Source of the DNA: Xestospongia muta
Lineage: Eukaryota; Porifera; Demospongiae; Haplosclerida; Petrosiidae
Assembly (NCBI GenBank): GCA_963693285.1
Contig: OY848929.1
Location: forward strand, 4,156,501 to 4,220,500
DNA: 64,000 bases
Reading direction: 5' to 3'
Position 1 is the stretch's first letter; every line of letters begins with the position of its first letter. Shown piece by piece: positions 12,038-24,710 of this stretch. The position numbers were made by a program, and so were the translations under genes. The notes under the pieces were generated by a model. That model was not told the DNA's origin, made no database searches, and saw only the letters and a list, made by a program, of their open reading frames with translations.

Positions 12038-15000
12038 TTAGTCCTCTCTCTCTTTTTCAGGTTTGTCATCTTCAGTATAAATCTTAAGTGCTTTCTCTTT
12101 TCGATAGTAAGAAGTATAGTTAGAATGACCACTAGAAGAACCAGTACCATAAATCCCTGATTTACTAGCCCTATATAGAATAATAGAATAATTTATTAAC
12201 ATTGTTGAGTATATTGTGTGTGCTGAAGAAATAAATGATAGAGAAATGATGTGTGTTGTGGTATACTGTACCTTGAACTCTCAGTTTTTTGAATTTCATT
12301 TCGTTCATCATTTGTAAGCTCCTTTATCTTAGCTGTTGAATCTCTAACAAATAATATTAGTAAGGATTACTAGTAATGAAGAATAATTACTTGTAATAAA
12401 TCACTCCACCATCATCATAAAGAGAGAAAGGAGCTTGACTAATGGAAGTGATTGCTGGATTCCAATCTAAATCACTTTCAATTTCAAGAATAGAGATCTC
12501 TGCTGGAAAAGACCCTATTGCCTAAATAAAGAACAACCAACAATATATATTTAATTAAGTATGTATAAATTAAAAACACATTAGTAATAAAATGCTTATG
12601 GTTCATACATGTGTGCCACAAACCAAATTAAAATAGCACTATTGAGATTTCCCGCAGACTAAATCAACACTCCATATAACAAATCAAATTAATGTTGTAG
12701 TAAGAATTCCAGACCAATATATATTACATTCTAAGTGTATTTAAGAGGTTATGGTAAGAATAACTGCTAATACAATTATGTAAAATGAACTAATGACACA
12801 ATAAAAGATCAACTAACCTTAGCAACAGCGACATTCTCTATAGGAATACCACTAAGATCTGATAACTAAATAAAACAAGTATCATTGACTATCAGTCATA
12901 TAAATAGATGCTAGAGTACCTTACTCTTGAGGTCATTAGGGTGGGCGGAGTCGAGTATAACCTCCTTAGTGGGGTCAACTACAAATTGATCAGGGTGCCA
13001 CCTACGAACATACACCTGCATCTGTGTTGGAACAGACATCTTTTCTGGATCTATTGTACAAAGTTATCTATAACTCCATCATCTATATTGCTGACATACT
13101 TTCTAAAGGCTCAACATACATCTCACTACCAGCATACACATAAATATCTTTATCAATTAACTGGTGATCCAAATAGACTGTTCCTGGTGATCTCCACGTC
13201 TTCTTACGTAATCTCATTCTAAAATCATCACATGACTATCACATGACCCTTATTCATAATAGATTACTTGTCTAATTCAAAGTTGCAATCAACTCCTTGC
13301 TTTCTTGACTCTTCGATGATTTGTTTCTTAAATTCTTTTACAGGTGTATTTTTAGCCACAATAGATTCCATCATAAGATTGAAAAACTATCATGATACAA
13401 TGGAACAAACGTCATACAATATTCTCTACATAACAGAATACCTCAGATTTGTTGACATCTAGTAAATACAATTTTATTCGATGTTCTCCAACTTGAAGTG
13501 CTCTCCCTAGTCTAACAACAAACTACAACAAAATAAATGGGTGTGGTCAACTTGACGGCTTACTTTTGATTCTGAAGGTGTTGACATCAAGGTATCGTTG
13601 AGTCTTTCCATCTCATATTCTTGTTGGTTACTGTAGACTCTGTAGACTTTAAAATTAGTAGCTGGTACACCAACATCTGCAACAAGTTTATCTTTGAGTT
13701 GAGCCAGAGTGGTTCTTCGATCAATTCGCATTTGTATCTCTGAAAAGAGGAATAAATTTTAATAATTTTAAGTTATTTTAGTACCTCGTTTCTTTCCTCT
13801 TTCTTCTCCTTCGTGTTTTGTTGTCTCCTCTTTAGAAGTTTCCTTTGAATTCGTTTCTGTTTCCTCTTTCACTTTCACTTTTCCTTCCACATCTATGTTG
13901 TCTACAACCTCTTTGCCTTTATTTGTCAACTCCTCCTGACTCTCTGTCTCTCCTCCTCCTCCTTCATGTGATAAGGCTCCATGACTTGGAACCAAATCTG
14001 GTACAACCTCCTCCTCCTCATTAGGTTTGGAAGGAGCTTCAATTATTTCTACATTCTCAGGTCGAGGAGGTAATGTAATGTTCAAAAGAATAGAATTGAC
14101 ATGTAATTCTACAAATTTATGCATTTGACTTTCTTTGTAAGGTTTTTGGAAGTCATAGGGGTCAGAAGCAGCAAAGAGCTGCATGAGAGAGAGAAAGGGG
14201 AAGGAGAGGGAGAGAGAGAGAGAAGGGAGAGGGAAAGAGAGATCAATTACAAAAGACACAGACAGTGTTATACTCACTGTATGTTTACGATATAAGCCTT
14301 CACCTCTAAGTGTATTAGCATCAGAAGGCAAATGTCTTCCATCATTGTATACTTCTAAAACTAAATTCATACAAGTAGGGTCAAGATTACAGAGCTAGCA
14401 GAAAGAAAGATGATAAAAATCACACGACTATCTCCTTACTTCTCCTATAATTTGTTTTAGTTCAGCTACACTCCACCCTTGTTCTGCTCTCATTGGTATA
14501 GGTGCTTGAACTTCACCTGTCTCCATATCAATAACAGCTATTTTCAACTTCATCCCTATAATATGTCATTGTAGTACATTGTTGATTGGTTATTGACCAC
14601 ACCCACCTCCTTTGTTGTATTTTTTAAATGTTTCGTTTTCCCCTCGAGTCTCTAAGAACATTTCAAACGAGTAGTACATTCTAGCTCCACCCACTAATTT
14701 GCCAAACGTTTGGTCTTCAAACTGAAGATAATAGAATGTAACATTGTATATATTTACATGTACAAATACATGTAATTTCATGTACCTCTTCAAGATCAAA
14801 GGATTGGTCCATTGTCTCAGAATAGTCATCATATTTGACAAGTCGACAACGTTCGATTGGTACATGTGGAGCCATTTCTAATACCTACATGCAAAAATGG
14901 ATCCATTAAATATAAAATGGATCCACACTAGTTACTTTATATGCTTGATTCAAAGCAACAGGAAGAAGAACATCCTGGTGTACTTCCAGTTTTGACTCAA

Positions 15001-18000
15001 TGGTCTTACCAGTAACAGGATGAATGGCAAATAATTTGAACTATACAATCAATAAATGTGTAGTTATATTAAAAGTTATTAATAGCATATGTACCTTGCA
15101 CATTTGCTTTTCCAATTCCTGTCTTTTTTTCTCCTCTTTCTCTCTTTCTGTTTCCTTCTCAATTTGTTCTTTGAGATGAGGAGGAAAAGTCACTTTTTCA
15201 ATAAAACCTATAAACGAATACCATTTATTTACTGGTTATATTGGTGGGTGTGGCTAACTTTCATTTTTCTCTTCTATTCGTCTGTACATTAACATGTAAG
15301 CATTTGCAGAATAGCTGTACATTGAAGAGTAATACCCTCGATTTGAGCTACGATCTGCACCTCCAAATGTCTGTTCTATTTCATCTTGCGTTATCTAATT
15401 ATAAGAAAGAAATATTTTCCTGCAGTACATTAGAGTATATTTACCCTGGTGACACTTTGGTCATTGAAACAATACCATCTTTTGTCTTTAAAAGATCTTA
15501 AGAGTTAAAATATAAGCATTGATACAACGGCCAGATCTTGTTCTCACTTGATGTAAGCATAATAATGACCTCCAACAGCACTACCAGAGTGTATCATAAT
15601 AGAAAACAACTCATATACATATGGTCCCTAAAAATAAATCCCAATAATTTTAATATTGTATATTTTTAGATTATACAAGTACCTCACATAACAACTGATG
15701 AACTTGATATTCTTTTTTGTCATCCTTTTCAGCAGTTACCTGACCGCGCCCATCATCGTCTTCACGTCCCAATTCTTCAGTAATAGTAACATCTGGACCA
15801 GGTTGTTTTGCAGTACTAGTAATGAATATATTTAGTAACTACACAATGTAGTAGAGACTAGTTCTTTACATTTCAGAATAAGATGGAGGGTTATAAGGAT
15901 AGTTAGAGGAGACAGCAGCACCATAAGATGGTGGATGATCTTGTCGATCAAATCGTTCCACAACAAAGTTTTTATATTTTTCTCTAACATCATCAGGAAC
16001 CTCAGGCTATAAAGAAAGATATTGCATTATTGAGCAACACAGAGATATCATTCTACAAACTTTATCTTCAACAAAGTGATTTAAGTTTAAGAGCTTGGGA
16101 AATGTCATTCTAGAGATGAGAGGTGTGGTCAAAGTATCTAGACTCCTCCCATAACATACCTGTCATTTAGTTTGATACGATGCATTGTTTGATAATCAAA
16201 ATCAAATCGTTTGAGTTGCAAAGTAAGAAGATACGGGAAGCGTTTAAACTTAAGACCCTACAATATTATAGTGACAAGATATCCAGTAAATTACATGTAC
16301 ATTTTATGATATATTTATAATTACATATATGTATGTTTACAATTACATGTACCTTCAAAGCATCTTGTTTTTCATTACATTTCTCACAAGAATACTAAAT
16401 TAAATAGCTCAATACAAATTAAGTAGAATTTATAACAATACCTGATTGTCTCCATCAAGGGTCTCTGGTTCTACAAACGCTTTAATAGCTTCTTCAACAC
16501 TACCAAATGTTATACTGCTACCAAATGGTTTAATAACCAAAGGAATATCAAGAAATGTGTCTTCACGAGCACTCTCGTGACCACACTACAATAATGAGTA
16601 CATACAATATATTAACAGTGTCAACACACCTTTTTACACTTCACATAATCTTTCCAAGTCCCTTGGTACAACTCATTAATCAAATTAACCTAATTTAAAG
16701 ATATTAATAAATCTAATATTAATTATCAGACTGTCCATCTATCTTCTCCTGAACTTGTACAAACCTGAGCTTGTCCTTGTCTGTCTTGATCTTTCTTAAA
16801 TCTCTTCTCTAATGCATCGAACATTACTCGACACAATTCTTGCACATCATGTTGCTGCCATGCTAATAATTAATAGAGTAAATATATCTGCAATGTTACA
16901 ATATGTACCTTCACTGCTGTCCCATCCAAAACTTTTCGTGATATCAGTCGTTTCTACGGCCCTCTTCTTTGCAGTCTAACATAACAAATTTCAATGTTAC
17001 TTACATTAATTAGGGGGTGTGGCCTACTTGGAGTTGTAAAAAGAGTCTCTGAAGTTGATAAGGTATGCATTTAGTGGCCTCTTGTTCAGCTGCTCCATTC
17101 TCTTTTTCTCTTGCCTCAAATTTCCATTCATAAATGGCATTTCTAAATTCTGGTGTCATATACAAAGTCTGAAGTAGACTGTTGAGATAGCATGTCATAG
17201 CTTGGTTGACAAGTCCAACAAAACCTATAAAACATGATTAATAGCAACTCAACACACTAGCATTATCTAACATTGATAGTACTTAGCATTATTATCAACA
17301 TTAATTCTAAATAATGAGCATATTATTATATGCTAAAACAAAGCATTTGAAATTCCCCCGTAGTATACCTGTATCAGATTTAGAGTGGTAGCTGTAACCA
17401 TAGCTACTGTAACCATAGTTACTAGAATAACTGGAGCTGCTACCATATGAGGAGGAGTTATAGACAGGGTTATTATATGAGGACCACGTTGATGAGGATA
17501 CATTACTGACTTGAGTGGACACTTGACCAGTTGCTTCTTCCTTCTCAGCATCAACAGAGACCTCCTTAAAAGAAATAATAAACAATTTAAGGCTAATTTT
17601 TCGACATAATTAAATTTACTAATTACAGGGACTTCCTCATTTTAGAAACTAATAATACTAGATATGGGACACTCATGATGTCTGAATATTAAGAGTCTTT
17701 GCAAAGAAGTCAAATTTTATTTAAACTTTTCCTGTCAAAAACACAAGATTATTCCAGAACAACTCACCTTGTCTTGTCTTTGAGGAGGATTTTCATCCTT
17801 TTCCCTTATAAGGAGATATGTCTTGGATGGTTCCTCTTGCATACCCATTTCATAGAGAGTACCTGTAGAATGTGGATCTAATAAGATCTCCTCTTCTCCA
17901 TTTTTGCCTGTCTGACAACGCCACACAAGATGGAAGGTACCCAGTACATATTCTAAAGAGAAAGAGAAGAGCGTCACATACCTTTTTCAAGGCAAGTATG

Positions 18001-18564
18001 GCTAAAAAGATTTTATTATTAATAAGGTCTACATCAAGTAGATAATTCTACTATTAATAGTGACATAAACAATTATATACTGAAAGTTTAAAATGGTCAA
18101 TTATTTAATGACTTACTAGCATCACTAGCCACTATAGAGTACAAGCTGTCAATGGAGGTGGAGAAAGGGAGGGTGTGGTTAAAACGAGAATTTTGCCAAT
18201 TTGTCGTTGTCTCATCTGCTACAATAAAAAAGACACTGCTCTCTTGTATTGTCGAAGGACTGGTTGACGAGTCTACAGTCTTAAATGAAACCAGCTCAAC
18301 GTCTCCGCTAAAAATGAGACAATTAATAATTAATAATTTATATTAAATAATAATTTTTATTGGAGAGGTAGAATAAATAGAATCAGACAGACAAAATGAA
18401 TCAAACCATTAGAAAGTGAATGATACTTCGATGAACAAGACAGTTATAGTGACTAACCTTGGAGCAGCATCAGGTGCAGGGTCTTCGTTTTTAAAGACAT
18501 CATCATGTAGAGACGAACTAGGTGCTAAGTCAGGTTCTATTGCATCGTCTGACACAGTTGCCAT
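12038..18564 (-). CDS. USP47: Ubiquitin carboxyl-terminal hydrolase 47
   Basis: Thirty-three exons join in phase from ATG at 18564 to TAA at 12038, giving 1346 residues (human USP47 is about 1375). The first exons are 18458-18564, 18117-18307, 17768-17952 and 17369-17564. The catalytic domain spans exons 5-17 (17224 to 15259) and the C-terminal array runs from 15207 to 12038. The N-terminal ubiquitin-like region matches the long USP47 isoform. The Cys box is [13 protein letters not shown] (Cys238), the His box GGHYYAYI (His589), and the third residue is in CFND (Asp607). The zinc-ribbon pairs are CKKC (365-368) and CEKC (418-421). The C-terminal half is the USP47-type tandem ubiquitin-like array. 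The family cleaves ubiquitin from substrates such as DNA polymerase beta and binds beta-TrCP. A Glu-rich insert occupies exon 24 (13785-14178). It is head-to-head with the RA-domain gene, 452 bp between start codons. Confidence 0.95.
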
Positions 18565-19016
18565 AGCAATAGAATAGTTCCAAAACTAAACACAAAAGTG
18601 ACCAGTCACTCCAAATCCAAGAGGGTGTGGTAGATGGGTGGAGTTATAGTCTAAAGAAAGACTTTTTTTAATATAAGGAGTTCTGGCCCAGAGAAGTTCT
18701 ACCCAAACACCAGGAGACACTTGAGCAAATGACGACCAAGGTTTGTAACTTTGCTGGACGTGTCTTTATCTTCTTTATCGTCTACAAATTATGAGATCAG
18801 CAATTACTCTGTCTTTCCCTGCCCATCATTTCCTGAACGTCACACGAGTGACTGTCCAGCAGGTGATTGTCATATGATTATAATAGATAATTGATAGTGC
18901 TTTATATAATGAGATTCATAGGACATCACCCTCTATTAGCGTAGGGGTGTGTTTACAGTTTATTTGCATTCGTATGGATTTCCAATATATCTAAGCTACT
19001 AATACGTTGCTAACTA
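18565..19016. promoter_or_regulatory. Shared upstream region USP47/RA gene
   Basis: A 452-bp gap between divergent start codons. It presumably holds both 5' UTRs and promoters. I see no clear TATA or other strong motif. Confidence 0.4.
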
Positions 19017-22000
19017 ATGGAGCATTTTCAACACCAAGATGAAGCACTGTCTGGACAACAGGTAAGTAAATTCAACGCATGCATAAAAAGTAAAAAGTAC
19101 CAGACCTCAGTCAATGATGCATGCATGAGCAAATAAATTCCAGTACAGAGTATACAATGAGAAATGATACACTGCATTTCATACTTACTACTAACAATGT
19201 TTTGTAGGCAGATGCAACTATCAATACAACCAATAGCACTGAGACAACTGTCAGTCACAGTCATCAGATCACTGACTTAAGTGTTCTTAACGGCCCAGTG
19301 ATTCACGTGAAAGTGACTGCTCTGAATCCTGATATCAACTACACAACACTTCCAGTCAACATGAACACTACAGCCCATGAAGTGGTATTTACTGTAATGG
19401 AGAAGCATGATCAATCTAGCTGTTATTCAGCCAAAGAGTTCTACCTTGCTGAAGTAAGTACTACAGTTGTCATATTCATCCACACAATGGCTATAAAGCT
19501 AGACATGTATTTACATCTTCCAACTGTGCTTTAATGTTCCTATACAGACATCACAGATACACTATATTGTATAATATATACATGTATGCTTTTATACTGA
19601 AAAAAAACATGTTGCAGAGTCATGCAGTCATTTAGGAATACTTTTAAAGTTAAACACACAAATACGAAGACATAACACAATGCTTCAATCAGATACACTA
19701 TATGATGTGTTTGTTGCATACGAAATGGCTCAATTATTGTCATGCATATCAGCTAACGTGTTCAAAAGAATGCTTATTTCATCTCAAAGGTTTCTAATGC
19801 ACAATGTTATGATCACTTTTGATATTTCTACCTATACACTATAATGATAATACTTATGAAATATGTCATCTTCACACCTTGATTTGATGTACTAATGATA
19901 AAGGTTAACAGTTTTGTTTAACACTTTTAATAAAGGAAATGTTTACATGTGAATGTACTAGAAGTTAAGATTTATAAAAGGAATTTCTATGTAATACCCC
20001 TTGGCAAATTGGCACTGTACACTTGTAATTGTTATTAAACTCCATGCATTTATGACCTTATTAACAGCACAACCCTATATATAATGTCTTCTTTTGTTTG
20101 ATAGTGTGTAGAGAGTGCTCATGGCAATTATAAGAGGATGATACCTGAGAGAGAAAGAGTGCTATTAATCTGCCAAAAGTGGAGGAAAAATGGCAAAGAA
20201 GGTTACTTTTTACTTTGTAAGAAAGATGAGACTACACTTGAACAAGAGGGAAAAGAAACTTGTATTCTTGGTAAGTAAATGTTAATAGTAAACTATATAT
20301 TTCTTATCCTTATATAACTGGTGTCTATTATTCTATATATAGTGTCCATAGTACATGTTATTAAGAATGCATGTTAAGACTATGTGAATGACTTTATTGA
20401 TGATGTTTTCAAAACATACATTTTAAAAATTCCATTTTTATATAAACTCTCTCTCTCTCTCTCAGCCACTGTAATTTCTCCTAGTGAATCATATGAAGAA
20501 GGCTTTTTGTCACCACCACACGTTGTTAGTCACAAAGATGGTGGAAGACATATGCACCAAAGACGACTTAGTCTACCAACCTTAGACAACACGAATGTAA
20601 ACAACGAAACAAATAAAGAAAATGAAGAAACAATTATAAAAGATGAACAACCAGTAAATGAGAAGGAGCTAGATGAAAATGAGCTCAAGAAACATCAAGG
20701 CATTAATGAGCTAATGCACAAGTCCTTAGGACAAGGCGGAATGTCAAGTATTATGAATAAAGTTGTGCAGGAATCCAAGGCCAATTTAGGCAGAAGAGGT
20801 AGTTGGTCGGGTAACATAACTCCTTCCAGATATAAAGCAGGGAGAGAAACTCTTCAAGCACTAGGGACTCCACCTCAAGAATCTCGTGAAATAGTCCACG
20901 TTGAGCCCTTGGTTTGTTCACCTTCATATTCAGCTGTAAAACTGTATCCTGAGTTTATCTTCAGTCCATCAGACAAACTGATGGAAAAATTTATCGGTCA
21001 TCCTCAAATCCCAGCTTTAGAGACAGTGACAGAACAGGAGAGCAACACTACAGAGACACAAAAAGAATTAGAAAAAGACATAGTCTCTACAGAAAAGAAA
21101 TCAACAGAAAACAACCAAGACACCGAATCAGTTAAGGAAGACTATCCTGTTTTAATACATACAGTAGTTGTTAGAGAACATTATCCTGTACATCCTAAAA
21201 CTATGTTCATCAGACCTGCCTCTCCTCCCACTGACACTCAAATTCAAACACAGCAAGAAACCGCAGACACGTCTTTAATTGTTGCATCTCAGAAAAGAGA
21301 AAAGCCAAAGCTCCTTCCAAAAACAGACGTGAATCTAAGTGAAAAGAAAGAGGAAAATCCTAAAACATTGAAAGCCAAAGAAAATTCAGAAATGAATTTA
21401 CTAGATTCGCTAACGTCAATATTTGACTCTAAGTTTTCCGTCTATGGTGTATCTTCAGACCCACCTAATCTAGAAGATACTACAGAACAACTAATATCTC
21501 CTCAACGAAAGAAGAGTTTAATATCAGAAGCTTGTCTTCAAGTTCGAAAGAAACGTTCCACTTCTAGTCCTGCTGAGAATACTTCAACAAAACAAGCCCT
21601 CTCAACTAGCCGACATCAGTCAAAGCAATCTGAGTCTACAAGTGTTCTTATCTCTCCCACACGTAGACAGCAATTAATAGATGCAGCCTCAGAGCAGATT
21701 TTTGAATTGAGGCGTCGCAAATCCTTTAGTGATCTTCCACGTAAGCGAAGCTCTATCAATCCACCTAAAATAGATGATCATGAATTAGTACTTCTACCCA
21801 AATTTCATGAGAAACCTCATGACGTGTCAACTACTAATGCATCACTGTCATCTTCTCAAAGTGATGACCGTTGTGATGATAAGAATGGATTCAATAATGG
21901 TACAGTTGGCCATGATGAACCTCAAACCACATGTACTGCAGAACAACTTTCTCGCCCAAAATCTAAGAGTTTACTAAAGAGGCATAAATCTGACAGATCT

Positions 22001-22177
22001 GTACGCACACGTCTTTTTCCTTTTCTTTCTCGTAAAGGTGGATCCAAACACAAAACAACGAATGATCTGAATGACCCAAGGGCTGGAGATGTGACCCCTC
22101 CTCTTTCAGGCTCGCTAACAGCCTTTCACCGAAGTAGATCATCGCATTTTCATCACCGTACTAAAGAATTGTGTTAG
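19017..22177 (+). CDS. Ras-association domain protein
   Basis: Four exons, 19017-19061, 19208-19453, 20105-20270 and 20466-22177, give 722 residues. Residues about 45-150 look like a ubiquitin-fold Ras-association (RA) domain: a beta strand VIHVKVTAL, a TAHEVV helix start, an FYLAE strand, and ERERVLLICQKW before GYFLLCKK. The rest is polar and probably disordered. It contains an internal repeat of the form SPxRxxxLIxxAxxQ followed by a basic RKRS patch, near residues 495-518 and 548-578, and ends in a basic region (KRHKSDRSVRTR). It may act as a small-GTPase effector or adaptor. I could not assign it to a named RA family (RASSF, RIN, RAPGEF or RADIL). A short CT tract runs into the last acceptor. 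NAA60 follows 265 bp downstream on the same strand. Confidence 0.7.
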
Positions 22178-22442
22178 TATTGCATGAATATACAATAATC
22201 AGTATAAAGTAGATGGCTATGTTTTAATGTTTATTGTTACAGTGTGGACTGCAAAGTGTGCAGTTCTATTTATAGACAGACTGTGAATTACATATGTTGA
22301 TGTTATAAATAGAAACATTGTTGTGATGTAATTTATGATGGGCGTGGCAAACGAGAAGGCAGCCATAAATACAAAGCTGACACCGAGTTGTAGCATAGTT
22401 AAAGAAATAAATAGCAAGTTTTCTGTTCAACTAGAGAAGACA

Positions 22443-23358
22443 ATGGACAACTCTCAACTCTATTACAGACAGATGAGTTTCGAAGACAAGCCTTCAATGC
22501 AGGCATTATGTTTAGAGTGTTTTCCACTTGAGTATCCAGACAGTTGGTTTGATGGCCTCTTACAAGGAGACGAGTGGACATACACACAGGGAGCTTATGA
22601 GCTAGCAACTGATAGAATGGTGGGCATGATTGTAGGCCAAATTCAAACCCTTCATCACTTAGAAAATGAATACGGCTATGTTGTGGATGAATCTTCTTCT
22701 GCTGATCTGGTCATGTATATTACCATATTTGGTAAGTTAAATCATACTATAATTATTATGTATTACATAGAATCGTCTAATATACAACTTAGAATTAGAA
22801 ATTAATATTAATTGTATAGTAAATACCTAAATATGATCATTGTGGGGAAATTATTGCATTAACCTATTGTTCTGAGACAAAACACTCTAATGGTTACCCG
22901 TCAAATCTATCTAGTTATATTAGTACCTTTATATCATTGTTAAGACTATAGTTTAATATATCTTTCCTTCTCACATCACAGGTGTCAGTGAAGCTTATCG
23001 TCGTCATGGAGTAGGCTCAAATCTCATGAAATCCTTGTTACAATATGTCCATACACAAACAATGTGTAAAGTGGTTTATTTACACGTTGAGGCAGCAAAT
23101 GAAATAGCTATAAGATTCTATGAAAATCGTGGCTTCACTTGTTTTTGTACACACAAAGGATATTACAGTATAGAAGAGACTCCAGGTGATGGTCTCGTTT
23201 ACTTACAGTATGCTAATGATGGAAAACCTTATAAACCAAGTATAGAGAACTGGTGGCGTCGTATGAATCCATTTAGTCAACGTCGTATGAACCCTTTTAG
23301 TGAATGTTTAGAAGGTCCTTTAAAATTTATTCAGAGACAAATGTCCGCACCATCATGA
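22443..23358 (+). CDS. NAA60: N-alpha-acetyltransferase 60
   Basis: Two exons, 22443-22731 and 22982-23358, give 221 residues starting MDNSQLYYRQ. A further in-frame ATG at 22335 exists, but the downstream one begins next to the GNAT fold. Family landmarks: FPLEYPDSWF near the N-terminus, the acetyl-CoA loop RRHGVGSNL (the R/QxxGxG/A motif), the YLHVEAANEIAIRFYENRGF strand-helix, and YYSI near the end. NAA60 (NatF) is the Golgi-membrane enzyme that acetylates N-termini of transmembrane proteins from the cytosolic side. Human NAA60 anchors by amphipathic C-terminal helices. Here the tail holds a short duplicated motif (RRMNPFS twice) and hydrophobic residues. It converges on MON1, 242 bp between stop codons. 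Confidence 0.92.
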
Positions 23359-23600
23359 TTTAGATTGTAGTTTGTATTTTATAATGTAGTTTTTATTTTT
23401 GTTTGTTTGTTCTCTATTATCATCATATCTTATTGAATTTATTTCCCAAACCAATAATATGTCCTCCTCCTCCTGATACAAACATTTTTTTTCTAATAAT
23501 AATATTAACTATAAATTGTAATCATTTCTAAGTTTGTGTTAGTGGACACAAATAAATAATGCAGATGTTATAATTATAAATGAAATGTAGAGCAAATGGC

Positions 23601-24644
23601 TTAAAATGTAGTTGTACTGGTAATAATTAGTCTGTCCTCTTCTTTCTGAAGTGATAAAAATTAAAGATGTATCTTACATCATGATGTGTGCTATTAATAG
23701 TACATGCTTCTATTAATAGTAACAACAATGACATATTAATAATATTCAAATTACTCCTTTAATGGACAATGGAATGTATTCTACACTGTTCTGGTACATA
23801 ACAAGGGCAAATTATAATATACTAATAGCGTTAATGTCAACTAACTAATACCATGACATCATAATGATGTAACTTACATTAATCCATCTTATAAGTTTAT
23901 TACCCAATGTAATAGCCTGAGGTTTCGATAGTAAGGGGTCAAAAACAATATAAAGGTCAAAGTTCCCTGTCCTCTAAAGGATGCAAAAAACACATTCATT
24001 ATTTATTAAGAAATGATGAAGTTTGTTTGGTACTATTAAAATTGTGATAAGACAAAGATAGTTTCAGTTTAAAGTATCAAAGTTTAAAATAACTTCCTTA
24101 TTGGTAAACTTCCAGTTTAAATGCTAATGACAAAAGAAAGTTTAAGTCAATCTATCTATCTGAAACGCAACATTGACGCTTACACTCAAATTTTCAGCCT
24201 CAGAAATTCATTCCCATACCATAATCCTCAGACCTGTACACTCATACTTACCCATCCTAGTAAAGCTTCTTTTGACCCTACTTGATAGAGGATTTTAGTT
24301 GGCCACATGTAAGAATGAAGTTGTTGATTCATTAACATGTAATGATCAAATAATCTAAATGGGTGGAGCCAAACTAAAAGAGGCTTGTCCTAATAATCTT
24401 GTAGCTAACCTTAATTGGTCCTCCTCTTGTGAATAAAGCGCAGGAAGTTGAGGAGATGTGACAGACAAAGACTTGCGAGAACGATAAAGGAAATGTCTAA
24501 TTTCTGGGGCTTGAAGATGATCTGAACAAAGGAGAGACAGTAAATAGTACAAGCTTATTAACTGTAATATACTACTACCTATAGTATAGGTTCCTGTTTC
24601 CACACTTGCTGTGATCTGGTCTAATAATCCATGTCGAGTTAAAC

Positions 24645-24710
<66 letters not shown>

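Larger units (their letters stand above)
11302..18564. other. Segmental duplication, copy B
   Basis: Second copy of the SPC24-3'/USP47 block, in direct orientation with copy A. It carries the intact USP47 gene and the damaged SPC24 remnant. Confidence 0.9.
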
